Shown here piece after piece: positions 11,001-19,854 of a stretch of 64,000 nt of DNA (the stretch's first letter is position 1; each line of letters starts with the position of its first letter). Origin of the DNA: Flavobacterium sp. 9 (lineage in GTDB: Bacteria; Bacteroidota; Bacteroidia; Flavobacteriales; Flavobacteriaceae); contig NZ_PEEU01000001.1 of the NCBI RefSeq assembly GCF_002754195.1, forward strand, positions 3,906,001 through 3,970,000, written 5' to 3'. Below the pieces are notes generated by a model. That model did not search any database, had not been told where the DNA came from, and saw only the letters and a list, made by a program, of their open reading frames with translations. Position numbers and translations under genes: made by a program.

Positions 11001-14000
11001 GGTGGAACCTTGACTTTAGCTTCAGACGGATCGTATACTTATATGCCGGCTGCAAACTTTAACGGAACTGATACAGTAGATTACACGGTAACCGATGGAA
11101 GTTTAACAGATATTGGAACACTTACTATCACAGTAAATGCTGTAAACGATGCACCAATTGCTGTTGACGATACTGCAACGGCAACCGAAGATACTCTTTA
11201 CACTTCAACAGTAAGCCTTGTAGCTAATGATACAGATGTAGATTCAAGTCCATTAACAGTGGTAGCAGGAACTTACACTACAGCAAAAGGCGGAACCTTG
11301 ACTTTAGCAGCTGACGGATCGTATACTTATATGCCGGCAGCGAACTTTAATGGAACTGATACAGTAGATTATACAGTTACTGACGGAAGTTTAACCGATA
11401 TTGGAACACTTACAATCACAGTAAATGCTGTAAACGATGCACCAATTGCAGTTGACGATACAGCAACCGCTACAGAAGATACTTTATACACCTCAACTAT
11501 AAGCCTTGTGGCGAATGATACCGATGTAGATTCAAGCCCACTTACAGTAGTAGCTGGAACTTACACTACATTGAAAGGCGGAACCTTGACTTTAGCGGCA
11601 GACGGATCTTATACTTATATGCCGGCAGCGAACTTTAATGGAACTGATACAGTAGATTACACGGTAACTGACGGAAGTTTAACTGATATTGGAACATTAA
11701 CGATCACAGTAAATGCTGTAAACGATGCTCCAATTGCTGTTGATGATACAGCCACTGCTACAGAAGATACTTTATACACATCGACAATAAGCCTTGTGGC
11801 TAATGATACCGATGTAGATTCAAGTCCACTAACAGTGGTAGCAGGAACGTATACAACAACTAAAGGCGGAACATTGACTTTAGCGGCAGACGGATCTTAT
11901 ACTTATATGCCAGCTCCGAATTTCAACGGAACAGATACAGTAGATTATACGGTAACTGACGGAAGTTTAACAGATATTGGAACATTAACGATCACAGTAA
12001 ATGCTGTAAATAATGCGCCAATCGCTGTTGATGATACAGCAACTGCAACCGAAGACACCCTTTTCACATCAAGCATCTCTCTTGTTGCTAATGATACCGA
12101 TGTAGATTCAAGCCCGCTGACAGTGGTAGCAGGAACGTTCACAACAACTAAAGGCGGAACACTGACTTTAGCAGCTGATGGATCGTATACTTATATGCCA
12201 GCTCCAAACTTTAACGGAACCGACACGGTAGATTATACAGTTACTGACGGAAGCCTAACTGATATTGGAACACTTACAATCACAGTAAATGCTGTAAATG
12301 ATGCACCAATTGCTGTTGACGATACAGCCACCGCTACAGAAGACACGCTTTACACTTCAACGGTAAGCCTTGTGGCGAATGATACAGATGTAGATTCAAG
12401 TCCATTAACAGTAGTAGCTGGAACTTACACTACAGTGAAAGGCGGAACATTAACTTTAGCGGCAGACGGATCATATACTTATATGCCGGCTGCGAATTTT
12501 AATGGAACTGACTCAGTAGATTACACGGTAACCGATGGAAGTTTAACTGATATTGGAACTTTAACAATCACAGTAAACGCCGTAAACGATGCGCCAGTTG
12601 CTATTGACGATACAGCCACTGCAATTGAAGATACCCTTTACACTTCAACAGTAAGCCTTGTGGCGAATGATACCGATGTAGATTCAAGTCCACTAACAGT
12701 GGTAGCAGGAACGTATACAACAACTAAAGGTGGAACCTTGACTTTAGCGGCGGACGGATCATATACTTATATGCCGGCTCCAAACTTTAATGGAACTGAC
12801 TCAGTAGATTATACCGTAACCGATGGAAGTCTAACCGATATTGGAATATTAACGATCACAGTAAACGCCGTAAACGATGCTCCAATTGCTGTTGACGATA
12901 CAGCCACGGCTACAGAAGACACACTTTACACTTCAAGCATCTCTCTTGTAGCGAATGATACAGATGTAGATTCAAGTCCACTTACAGTAGTAGCAGGAAC
13001 TTATACCACAACTAAAGGCGGAACATTAACCTTAGCTTCAGACGGATCTTATACTTATATGCCGGCTGCAAACTTTAGCGGAACCGACACAGTAGATTAC
13101 ACGGTAACAGATGGAAGTTTAACCGATATTGGAACCTTAACAATCACAGTAAATGCTGTAAACGATGCTCCAATTGCTGTTGATGATACAGCCACTGCTA
13201 CAGAAGACACACTTTTCACATCAAGTATCTCTCTTGTAGCTAATGATACTGATATAGACTCAAGCCCACTGACAGTATTAGCAGGAACTTATACGACAGC
13301 AAAAGGCGGAACATTGACTTTAGCTTCAGACGGATCGTATACTTATATGCCGGCTGCAAACTTTAACGGAACAGACACAGTAGATTATACGGTAACCGAT
13401 GGAAGTTTAACAGATATCGGAACATTAACCATTACAGTAAACGCTGTAAACGATGCTCCAATTGCGGTTGACGATACTGCAACTGCTACAGAAGACACGC
13501 TTTACACATCAAGCATCTCTCTTGTAGCGAATGATACTGATATAGACTCAAGCCCGCTAACCGTGGTAGCAGGAACTTACACTACAGCAAAAGGTGGAAC
13601 CTTGACTTTAGCTTCAGACGGATCGTATACTTATATGCCGGCTGCAAACTTTAACGGAACTGATACAGTAGATTACACGGTAACCGATGGAAGTTTAACA
13701 GATATTGGAACACTTACTATCACAGTAAATGCTGTAAACGATGCACCAATTGCTGTTGACGATACTGCAACGGCAACCGAAGATACTCTTTACACTTCAA
13801 CAGTAAGCCTTGTAGCTAATGATACAGATGTAGATTCAAGTCCATTAACAGTGGTAGCAGGAACTTACACTACAGCAAAAGGCGGAACCTTGACTTTAGC
13901 AGCTGACGGATCGTATACTTATATGCCGGCAGCGAACTTTAATGGAACTGATACAGTAGATTATACAGTTACTGACGGAAGTTTAACCGATATTGGAACA

Positions 14001-17000
14001 CTTACAATCACAGTAAATGCTGTAAACGATGCACCAATTGCAGTTGACGATACAGCAACCGCTACAGAAGATACTTTATACACCTCAACTATAAGCCTTG
14101 TGGCGAATGATACCGATGTAGATTCAAGCCCACTTACAGTAGTAGCTGGAACTTACACTACATTGAAAGGCGGAACCTTGACTTTAGCGGCAGACGGATC
14201 TTATACTTATATGCCGGCAGCGAACTTTAATGGAACTGATACAGTAGATTACACGGTAACTGACGGAAGTTTAACTGATATTGGAACATTAACGATCACA
14301 GTAAATGCTGTAAACGATGCTCCAATTGCTGTTGATGATACAGCCACTGCTACAGAAGATACTTTATACACATCGACAATAAGCCTTGTGGCTAATGATA
14401 CCGATGTAGATTCAAGTCCACTAACAGTGGTAGCAGGAACGTATACAACAACTAAAGGCGGAACATTGACTTTAGCGGCAGACGGATCTTATACTTATAT
14501 GCCAGCTCCGAATTTCAACGGAACAGATACAGTAGATTATACGGTAACTGACGGAAGTTTAACAGATATTGGAACATTAACGATCACAGTAAATGCTGTA
14601 AATAATGCGCCAATCGCTGTTGATGATACAGCAACTGCAACCGAAGACACCCTTTTCACATCAAGCATCTCTCTTGTTGCTAATGATACCGATGTAGATT
14701 CAAGCCCGCTGACAGTGGTAGCAGGAACGTTCACAACAACTAAAGGCGGAACACTGACTTTAGCAGCTGATGGATCGTATACTTATATGCCAGCTCCAAA
14801 CTTTAACGGAACCGACACGGTAGATTATACAGTTACTGACGGAAGCCTAACTGATATTGGAACACTTACAATCACAGTAAATGCTGTAAATGATGCACCA
14901 ATTGCTGTTGACGATACTGCAACTGCAACTGAAGACACTCTTTACACATCAAGCATCTCTCTTGTTGCCAATGATACTGATGTAGATTCAAGCCCGTTAA
15001 CAGTAGTAGCAGGAACATATACAACAACTAAAGGCGGAACCCTGATTTTAGCTTCAGACGGATCATATACCTATATGCCGGCTGCGAACTTTAATGGAAC
15101 TGACACAGTAGATTATACGGTAACCGATGGAAGTTTAACTGATATTGGAACTTTAACAATCACAGTAAACGCTGTAAATGATGCACCAATTGCTGTTGAC
15201 GATACAGCAACAGCTACAGAAGATACCCTTTACACTTCAATCATAAGTCTTGTGGCTAATGATACCGATGTAGATTCAAGCCCATTAACCGTGGTAGCTG
15301 GAACTTACACTACAGTGAAAGGCGGAACATTAACTTTAGCGGCTTACGGATTGTATACTTATATGCCGGCTGCAAACTTTAACGGAACCGACACGGTAGA
15401 TTACACCGTAACTGACGGAAGTCTAACGGATATTGGAACATTAACCATCACAGTAAATGCTGTAAACGATGCGCCAATCGCCGTTGACGATACTGCAACT
15501 GCTACAGAAGATACTTTATACACATCGACAATAAGCCTTGTAGCTAATGATACCGATGTAGATTCAAGTCCATTAACAGTAGTAGCAGGAACTTACACTA
15601 CTGCGAAAGGCGGAACATTGACTTTAGCGGCTGACGGATCGTATACTTATATGCCGGCTCCAAATTTCAACGGAACTGATACAGTAGATTACACCGTAAC
15701 TGACGGAAGTCTAACTGATATTGGAACTTTGACAATAACAGTAACAGCAGTAAACAATGCGCCAATTGCTGTTGACGATACAGCAACGGCTACAGAAGAT
15801 ACCCTTTACACCTCAACTGTAAGCCTTGTGGCGAATGATACCGATGTAGACTCAAGCCCGTTAACAGTAGTAGCAGGAACGTACACCACAACTAAAGGCG
15901 GAACATTAACTTTAGCTGCTGACGGATCGTATACTTATATGCCGGCTCCAAACTTTAATGGAACTGACACTGTAGATTATACCGTAACTGACGGAAGTTT
16001 AACAGATATCGGAACATTGACCATCACAGTAAACGCTGTAAACGATGCACCAATTGCTGTTGACGATACTGCAACTGCAACCGAAGACACGCTTTACACC
16101 TCAACGGTAAGCCTTGTGGCGAATGATACAGATGTAGATTCAAGCCCACTTACAGTAGTAGCTGGAACTTATACGACAACTAAAGGCGGAACATTGACTT
16201 TAGCGGCAGACGGATCCTATACTTATATGCCGGCTGCAAACTTTAGCGGAACCGATACGGTAGACTACACCGTAACTGACGGAAGTTTAACAGATATTGG
16301 AACATTAACCATTACAGTAAATGCTGTAAACGATGCTCCAATTGCTGTTGACGATGTAAATGCAACTAACGAAGACACAACTTTAACTGTTGATGTTGCT
16401 TCCGGAAATAATTTATTAGCAAATGATACCGATGCAGATGGAGATACTTTGACAATTACACAATTTGTAATTGGAACAACAACTTACACAGTTGGAAGTA
16501 CCGCTAACTTAACCGAAGGAGATCTTACAATAAATGCAAACGGCAGTTATGCTTTTGTTCCAAAAGCAGATTATAATGGATCGGTACCAAAAGTAACCTA
16601 CACCGTAACTGATGGAACAACTTCTACTACAGCAAATTTATTTATCACAGTAATTCCGGTTAACGATGCAATTGTGATAAAAGACGATTCTGCAAATTCA
16701 GTTGTAAGTACAAATCAACCAAAAACGATTTTGAATGTTCTTGGAAATGATACTAAAAACGGATTACCAATTGTATCAACTGAAGTAACTATTAAAGAAA
16801 CAGTTTCAGATCCAACAGGAAACATAAAATTAAATCCTGACGGAACAATTGTTCTAAAACCAAATGCGCCATCTGGAACTTATGAATTAACATACCAAGT
16901 TTGTGAATTAAACACAACAAACTGCGGAACAGCTACAGTAAAAATTACTGTTGTTGCACCGGTTATAGATGCAGTTTCTGAAACTACAACTCCAATTAAT

Positions 17001-19802
17001 GGAAGTATTGGAGGAACAACAATATCGCTTATCACAAACGATACCTTAAACGGAGGTTCAGTAGTTATAGGAAACCAAGTTGGTCAGGTTATTTTGACAG
17101 GTATAAATGTCCCAACAGGATTAACTTTAAACGCAGACGGAACAGTAACTGTAGCACCTGGAACTCCAAAAGGAGATTACCAAGTTGAATACAGAATTTG
17201 TGAGGCAAATGATCCAAACAATTGTGATACAGCAATAAGTATTATCGCCGTAACTGGAGCAGATTTAATCTTGAAAGACGATTCTGCAGGTTCAGTAGTA
17301 AGTACAAATCAGCCAAAAACGATATTGAATGTTCTTGGAAATGATACTAAAAATGGATTGCCAATTGTTTCAACAGATGTAACTATTAAAGAAACAGTTT
17401 CAGATCCAACAGGAAACATAAAATTAAATTCTGATGGAACAATTGTTCTAAAACCAAACGCGCCATCTGGAACTTATGAATTAACATATCAGGTTTGTGA
17501 ATTAAACACAACAAACTGCGGAACAGCTACAGTAAAAATTACTGTTGTTGCACCGGTTATCGATGCAGTTTCTGAAACTACAGCTCCAATAAATGGAAAT
17601 ATCGGAGGAACAACAATATCGCTTATTACAAACGATATCTTAAACGGAGGTTCAGTAGTTATAGGAAACCAAGTTGGTCAGGTTATTTTGACAGGTATAA
17701 ATGTCCCAACAGGATTAACTTTAAACGCAGACGGAACAGTAACTGTAGCACCGGGAACTCCAAAAGGAGATTACCAAGTTGAATACAGAATCTGTGAGGC
17801 AAATGATCCAAACAATTGCGACACAGCAATAAGTATTATCGCCGTAACTGGAGCTGATTTAGTCTTAAAAGACGATTCTGCAGGTTCAGTAGTTGGAGTT
17901 AATCATCCGGTAGATGTTTTAAATGTACTTGGAAATGATACTAAAAACGGACAACCAATTGTTTCAACAGATGTAACTATCAAAGAAACAGTTTCAGATC
18001 CAACCGGAAATATTAAATTAAATCCTGACGGAACAATTGTTTTCGGACCAAATGCGCCAGCCGGAACATATGAATTAACATATCAGGTTTGCGAATTAAA
18101 CACGACAAATTGTGCGACAGCAACAGTAACAGTTACCGTTGTTGCTCCAACAATGACAATAACAGCAGATAGCTATTGTTCAAACGATGTTCCTTATGTT
18201 TCCTATAATGTGAAACCGGACAATTTTACGCCAAACAACTTATTGACAATAACATGGATCGACAGCGCGAATAATGTTGTTGCAACACAAACTAACTTGC
18301 CATTAAGCGGAAATATTCTTTGGCCGGGAGCGACTATTGACAGTAATGGAAACGGTTTAGATTGGCCAGGATGGATATTCGCAAACGGACAATGGACAGA
18401 AGGCGTCGACGGATTTGAAAATACAAGACCAAGCGTAACGATGGAATTTTCATTAAATCCAACCGTAAAAGTTGTAGTAAATTATCCTGTAGCAACGGCA
18501 GATTGTAATGCAAGACCTGCATTTATAATTAAAGCTAATGATGATGAAGCAGGACCAATTAATACAAATAAAGAAATAAGTACATCATTGAATATCTTTA
18601 ATAATGATACTTTAAACGGAACAAAATTTAATGCTTCGAATGTTGTTTTAACGACAATTATTCCGAATCCTAATTTAGTTTTAAACGCAGATGGTTCAGT
18701 AGATCTTGTACCAAAAACACCTTCAGGAACGTATCACTTAACATATCAAATTTGTGATGCTGTAAATCCACGTAGTTGTAGTCAGGCAGTTGTTACTGTT
18801 ACCGTATTAAATTCATTAGATCCGGATCCGCCAGTAGTAACACCACTTATTCTAACGAATGATAAAATAAATGTTGATGGAATAAATGGAGAATTAGAAT
18901 TCATAAATGTCTTGGATAATGATTTATTAAATGGATTACCAATTAAGATAGCCGATGTTGTATTTACACCTACTACAAGTCCATATTTCGAATTTAATGT
19001 AGATGGAACAGTAAACGTGAAACCAAACACGCCAGGCGGAGATTATACACTGACTTATCAAGTTTGTGAAAAAGCAAATTCACAAAATTGTAAAACAGGA
19101 ACATTAAATGTTTTCGTTGAAGTTCCGTCAATTGCAATTATTAAAACAGCTTCGTTTAACGACGAAAATGGAGATAAAGTTGCAGAAGCCGGAGAAAGCA
19201 TTACTTATAAATTCAAAATAACAAATACAGGTAATGTCGCTTTAACGCAAGTTATGATTAAGGATCTTTTACCGGGAATTGTAATCTCCGGACAAGCAAT
19301 TGATTTGGATCCAAATCAGTCTGATGAAACAAACTTTACCGCAGAATACAAAATAACACAAAATGATATCAACCACGGAAGTGTTACAAATCAGGCAAGT
19401 GTTGAAGGAAAAAGCGGAAAAGGAGTTGTAGTTGGAGATACATCTGATAAGGAAAATAATGCAGAAGACAGACCTACAGTTATCGCATTGAATGGATGTG
19501 AGATAAAAGTCTTCAATGCTTTTTCTCCAAACGGAGATGCAAAAAATGCAAGATTCTATATTCAGGGATTAGAATGTTATCCTGACAATACAGTCGAGAT
19601 ATACAACCGTTGGGGAGTATTGGTTTATGATACTACTAATTATAATAATGAAGACAGAGTTTTTGTTGGAATCTCAGAAGGACGTACAACTGTAAAACAA
19701 TCAGATGGTCTGCCGGTAGGAACCTATTTTTATATATTGAAATATAAAGACAGCGGCTCAAACCAACATGAATTATCAGGATACTTATACATTAATAAAT
19801 AA
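5007..19802 (+). CDS. Giant repeat adhesin with T9SS gliding-type C-terminal domain
   Basis: A 4931-residue predicted cell-surface protein. In order: Sec signal peptide (1-31, cleavage after SFAQ); glycine-rich segment (about 288-471); a DUF11-like and an Ig-like domain; nine 90-residue repeats (about 776-1585), each with a YCAGG and an SCT cysteine; one SprB-like repeat; 22 units of exactly 96 residues (about 1667-3778) of the tandem-95/cadherin-like type, rich in Asp and without Cys, likely calcium-binding; one divergent unit; repeats of 198 residues; a DUF11-like domain (from about 4709); and a type B, gliding-motility-associated C-terminal domain from about 4830 (FNAFSPNGD, YNRWG, LPVGTYFY). 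Family knowledge says such domains target secretion through T9SS with an SprF partner, and one is encoded next door. A role in adhesion or gliding like SprB is inference. No Shine-Dalgarno is visible at the ATG. Confidence 0.9.
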   Translation: MRNITFRTPKFFRLIFIASLFLLNTTLSFAQVCGTPGADGPINVSTSINTYYPITGTLNLAKGAKTIALTAVPATDSHGNNFGGTQISSGDLVLIIQMQDATIDYSNNPSYGSGSSTSGIDNLGGTGFTNLGNTGIYEYVIATSNVPLTGGTLTFIGTGTGGGALNDYFNAAPTTTSGKKTFQIIRVPQFSNLTLNSNITTPPFNGFAGGIIAFNVSGTFNFNGFNIDGSARGFRGGYSPVATTNANNSTIYVDNSTNSVVSGKGEGIAGTPRYMWDGFNQVNNGVEGMPGGSAGRGAPANAGGGGNDHNSGGGGGGNGGYGGLGGLGWQGGGGDVSPLNGGGRPGYTSYLTATPLLTRLVMGGGGGAGDANNAVNGVKGGVGGAIILINAGSIQGSGNIYANGGVGAAGTYSGAPDGAGGGGAGGSVFLNISNNSTTTINIEAKGGNGGNTLNDENNSHGPGGGGGGGIIRYNVPGSGVTINTSVINGTSGVTADNKDHGAQPGTPGYVSAFSSSDMPSELQINSNCLASLSTKVNSINKSLCNTIDATVTYEIEITNLGSGNAAQVNLNYLFPTGINFDSATATYTLNASGPTGSMANTGTANSPIVGGFNIPLNGVVKITLIGKVAAAMTPGTTYSSKAQALYLDPTRTIADPTRRITPFTNSFGTVNTTYQTGGGLNVGGTNFDGTSKTEDDVLIIASPGTPSISASGPITFCAGGSVVLTSTVGTGYLWSTGATTQAITVTTSGTYTVKVSNASGCYSASSAGTTVTANSLPTAYNVTGGGSYCAGGTGFAVGLSNSQTGVSYQLQLGGVNDGTAVTGTTGSAISFGTKTAAGTYTVVATNTTTSCTATMTGSKTITINPLPTAYTVTGGGTYCAGGTGFPIGLSNSQTGVSYQLQLGGTNNGTAVAGTTGSAISFGTKTVAGTYTVVATNTTTSCTSSMTGNAVITVNPLPTAYTVTGGGSYCAGGTGLAVGLSNSQTGVSYQLQLGGVNDGTAVTGTTGSAISFGTKTAAGTYTVVATNTTTSCTVAMTGSKTITINPLPTAYAVTGGGTYCAGGTGVAVGLSNSQTGVSYQLQLGGVNDGAAVAGTTGTAISFGTRTASGTYTVVATNTTTSCTAPMTGSKTITINPLPTAYTVTGGGAYCAGGTGFAIGLSNSETGVSYQLQLGGVNDGTAVAGTTGSAISFGTKTAAGTYTVVATNTTTSCTATMTGSRTITINPLPTAYTVTGGGAYCAGGAGFAIGLSNSETGVSYQLQLGGVNDGTAVAGTTGTAINFGTKTAAGTYTVVATNATTSCTAPMTGSKTITINPLPTAYTVTGGGSYCAGGTGFPIGLSNSQTGVSYQLQLGGVNDGTAVGGTTGTAISFGTKTAAGTYTVVATNTTTSCTAAMTGSATITINPLPTAYNVTGGGAYCAGGTGFPIGLSDSQTGVSYQLKLGSSNDGAAVAGTTGVAISFGTKTAAGTYTVVATNNTTSCTAPMTGSKTITVNPLPTAYTVTGGGTYCAGGAGFAIGLSNSETGVSYQLQLAGVNDGAAVAGTTGTAISFGTKTAAGTYTVVATNTTTSCTAPMTGSKAITINPLPAIPVTSLTQPNCTTLTGSITVTVQDPLETYSFDNGQNFQSGNSKSGLAPGSYDVIIQNTSGCNSPKKTVTIDVKPNCPPVAIDDTATATEDTLFTSTVSLVANDTDVDSSPLTVVAGTYTTLKGGTLTLAADGSYTYMPAANFNGTDTVDYTVTDGSLTDIGTLTITVNAVNDAPIAVDDTATATEDTLYTSTISLVANDTDVDSSPLTVVAGTYTTLKGGTLTLAADGSYTYMPAANFNGTDTVDYTVTDGSLTDIGTLTITVNAVNDAPIAVDDTATATEDTLFTSSISLVANDTDIDSSPLTVLAGTYTTAKGGTLTLASDGSYTYMPAANFNGTDTVDYTVTDGSLTDIGTLTITVNAVNDAPIAVDDTATATEDTLYTSSISLVANDTDIDSSPLTVVAGTYTTAKGGTLTLASDGSYTYMPAANFNGTDTVDYTVTDGSLTDIGTLTITVNAVNDAPIAVDDTATATEDTLYTSTVSLVANDTDVDSSPLTVVAGTYTTAKGGTLTLAADGSYTYMPAANFNGTDTVDYTVTDGSLTDIGTLTITVNAVNDAPIAVDDTATATEDTLYTSTISLVANDTDVDSSPLTVVAGTYTTLKGGTLTLAADGSYTYMPAANFNGTDTVDYTVTDGSLTDIGTLTITVNAVNDAPIAVDDTATATEDTLYTSTISLVANDTDVDSSPLTVVAGTYTTTKGGTLTLAADGSYTYMPAPNFNGTDTVDYTVTDGSLTDIGTLTITVNAVNNAPIAVDDTATATEDTLFTSSISLVANDTDVDSSPLTVVAGTFTTTKGGTLTLAADGSYTYMPAPNFNGTDTVDYTVTDGSLTDIGTLTITVNAVNDAPIAVDDTATATEDTLYTSTVSLVANDTDVDSSPLTVVAGTYTTVKGGTLTLAADGSYTYMPAANFNGTDSVDYTVTDGSLTDIGTLTITVNAVNDAPVAIDDTATAIEDTLYTSTVSLVANDTDVDSSPLTVVAGTYTTTKGGTLTLAADGSYTYMPAPNFNGTDSVDYTVTDGSLTDIGILTITVNAVNDAPIAVDDTATATEDTLYTSSISLVANDTDVDSSPLTVVAGTYTTTKGGTLTLASDGSYTYMPAANFSGTDTVDYTVTDGSLTDIGTLTITVNAVNDAPIAVDDTATATEDTLFTSSISLVANDTDIDSSPLTVLAGTYTTAKGGTLTLASDGSYTYMPAANFNGTDTVDYTVTDGSLTDIGTLTITVNAVNDAPIAVDDTATATEDTLYTSSISLVANDTDIDSSPLTVVAGTYTTAKGGTLTLASDGSYTYMPAANFNGTDTVDYTVTDGSLTDIGTLTITVNAVNDAPIAVDDTATATEDTLYTSTVSLVANDTDVDSSPLTVVAGTYTTAKGGTLTLAADGSYTYMPAANFNGTDTVDYTVTDGSLTDIGTLTITVNAVNDAPIAVDDTATATEDTLYTSTISLVANDTDVDSSPLTVVAGTYTTLKGGTLTLAADGSYTYMPAANFNGTDTVDYTVTDGSLTDIGTLTITVNAVNDAPIAVDDTATATEDTLYTSTISLVANDTDVDSSPLTVVAGTYTTTKGGTLTLAADGSYTYMPAPNFNGTDTVDYTVTDGSLTDIGTLTITVNAVNNAPIAVDDTATATEDTLFTSSISLVANDTDVDSSPLTVVAGTFTTTKGGTLTLAADGSYTYMPAPNFNGTDTVDYTVTDGSLTDIGTLTITVNAVNDAPIAVDDTATATEDTLYTSSISLVANDTDVDSSPLTVVAGTYTTTKGGTLILASDGSYTYMPAANFNGTDTVDYTVTDGSLTDIGTLTITVNAVNDAPIAVDDTATATEDTLYTSIISLVANDTDVDSSPLTVVAGTYTTVKGGTLTLAAYGLYTYMPAANFNGTDTVDYTVTDGSLTDIGTLTITVNAVNDAPIAVDDTATATEDTLYTSTISLVANDTDVDSSPLTVVAGTYTTAKGGTLTLAADGSYTYMPAPNFNGTDTVDYTVTDGSLTDIGTLTITVTAVNNAPIAVDDTATATEDTLYTSTVSLVANDTDVDSSPLTVVAGTYTTTKGGTLTLAADGSYTYMPAPNFNGTDTVDYTVTDGSLTDIGTLTITVNAVNDAPIAVDDTATATEDTLYTSTVSLVANDTDVDSSPLTVVAGTYTTTKGGTLTLAADGSYTYMPAANFSGTDTVDYTVTDGSLTDIGTLTITVNAVNDAPIAVDDVNATNEDTTLTVDVASGNNLLANDTDADGDTLTITQFVIGTTTYTVGSTANLTEGDLTINANGSYAFVPKADYNGSVPKVTYTVTDGTTSTTANLFITVIPVNDAIVIKDDSANSVVSTNQPKTILNVLGNDTKNGLPIVSTEVTIKETVSDPTGNIKLNPDGTIVLKPNAPSGTYELTYQVCELNTTNCGTATVKITVVAPVIDAVSETTTPINGSIGGTTISLITNDTLNGGSVVIGNQVGQVILTGINVPTGLTLNADGTVTVAPGTPKGDYQVEYRICEANDPNNCDTAISIIAVTGADLILKDDSAGSVVSTNQPKTILNVLGNDTKNGLPIVSTDVTIKETVSDPTGNIKLNSDGTIVLKPNAPSGTYELTYQVCELNTTNCGTATVKITVVAPVIDAVSETTAPINGNIGGTTISLITNDILNGGSVVIGNQVGQVILTGINVPTGLTLNADGTVTVAPGTPKGDYQVEYRICEANDPNNCDTAISIIAVTGADLVLKDDSAGSVVGVNHPVDVLNVLGNDTKNGQPIVSTDVTIKETVSDPTGNIKLNPDGTIVFGPNAPAGTYELTYQVCELNTTNCATATVTVTVVAPTMTITADSYCSNDVPYVSYNVKPDNFTPNNLLTITWIDSANNVVATQTNLPLSGNILWPGATIDSNGNGLDWPGWIFANGQWTEGVDGFENTRPSVTMEFSLNPTVKVVVNYPVATADCNARPAFIIKANDDEAGPINTNKEISTSLNIFNNDTLNGTKFNASNVVLTTIIPNPNLVLNADGSVDLVPKTPSGTYHLTYQICDAVNPRSCSQAVVTVTVLNSLDPDPPVVTPLILTNDKINVDGINGELEFINVLDNDLLNGLPIKIADVVFTPTTSPYFEFNVDGTVNVKPNTPGGDYTLTYQVCEKANSQNCKTGTLNVFVEVPSIAIIKTASFNDENGDKVAEAGESITYKFKITNTGNVALTQVMIKDLLPGIVISGQAIDLDPNQSDETNFTAEYKITQNDINHGSVTNQASVEGKSGKGVVVGDTSDKENNAEDRPTVIALNGCEIKVFNAFSPNGDAKNARFYIQGLECYPDNTVEIYNRWGVLVYDTTNYNNEDRVFVGISEGRTTVKQSDGLPVGTYFYILKYKDSGSNQHELSGYLYINK
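7331..9760 (+). repeat. Nine 270-bp tandem repeats in the adhesin gene
   Basis: Spacing between successive LPTAY segments is exactly 270 bases, giving nine units without any length change. Each 90-residue unit reads roughly LPTAYxVTGGGxYCAGG, then VSYQLQLGG, then SFGTKTAAGTYTVVATN and TTSCT. The two cysteines are kept in every unit. Units differ by scattered substitutions. Confidence 0.95.
10551..12325 (+). repeat. Copy A of a 1775-bp identical direct repeat
   Basis: Reading base by base, this segment appears identical to 13143-14917, an offset of 2592 bases or nine repeat units. It spans slightly more than six units (units 3-8 correspond to units 12-17). Immediately outside both ends the copies differ at many synonymous sites. 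Confidence 0.85.
13143..14917 (+). repeat. Copy B of the 1775-bp identical direct repeat
   Basis: Second copy of the block at 10551-12325. The units before (9-11) and after (18) it are not copies of the corresponding flanks of copy A, so it is an internal block replacement or duplication rather than a whole-array tandem duplication. Confidence 0.85.
16680..18140 (+). repeat. Repeats of 594 bp in the adhesin C-terminal part
   Basis: AAAGACGATTCTGCA recurs at 16680, 17274 and 17868, a spacing of exactly 594 bases (198 codons). The first two units are near-identical in DNA over their full length; the third matches only over its first half (to about NTTNCATATV) before diverging. Each full unit has two subdomains, each ending in a Cys-containing strand (YQVCELNTTNC and YRICEANDPNNC). 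Confidence 0.9.
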
Positions 19803-19810
19803 AAATAATA

Positions 19811-19841
19811 AACGGCTTAGTCAGAAGCTGAGCCGTTTTTT
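19811..19841 (+). terminator. Intrinsic terminator between adhesin and SprF-like gene
   Basis: AACGGCTTAG pairs with CTGAGCCGTT (one G-T pair) around a 7-base loop, followed by a T run. It lies in the 52-base gap between the giant gene and its downstream partner, so only part of the adhesin transcripts would continue into the barrel gene. Confidence 0.85.
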
Positions 19842-19854
19842 AAAAGATCATTAA

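Larger units (their letters stand above)
10002..16340 (+). repeat. Twenty-two 288-bp tandem repeats (tandem-95 type) in the adhesin gene
   Basis: The I/V codon of IDDTATATEDT or VDDTATATEDT sits at 10011 in unit 1 and at 16347 in the following divergent unit, a distance of 22 x 288 bases exactly. Each unit has DDTATATEDTL, LVANDTDVDSSPLTV, GGTLTLAADGSYTYMP, NFNGTDTVDYTVTDGSL and DIGTLTITVNAVND. Unit 10 has ATAIEDT, and unit 19 carries TLAAYGLYTY in place of the usual TLAADGSYTY, an acidic Asp lost to Tyr. Confidence 0.95.

Noticed and set aside
11945..14734. Minus-strand open frames of about 65 codons occurring twice (11945-12142 and 14537-14734)
   Set aside because: They are antisense readings of the adhesin repeats. 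The two are identical only because the underlying block is duplicated.
7331..16340. Regularly spaced repeats as a CRISPR array
   Set aside because: Unit lengths of 270 and 288 bases are multiples of three, lie in one open frame, and have no unique spacers. They are protein repeats.
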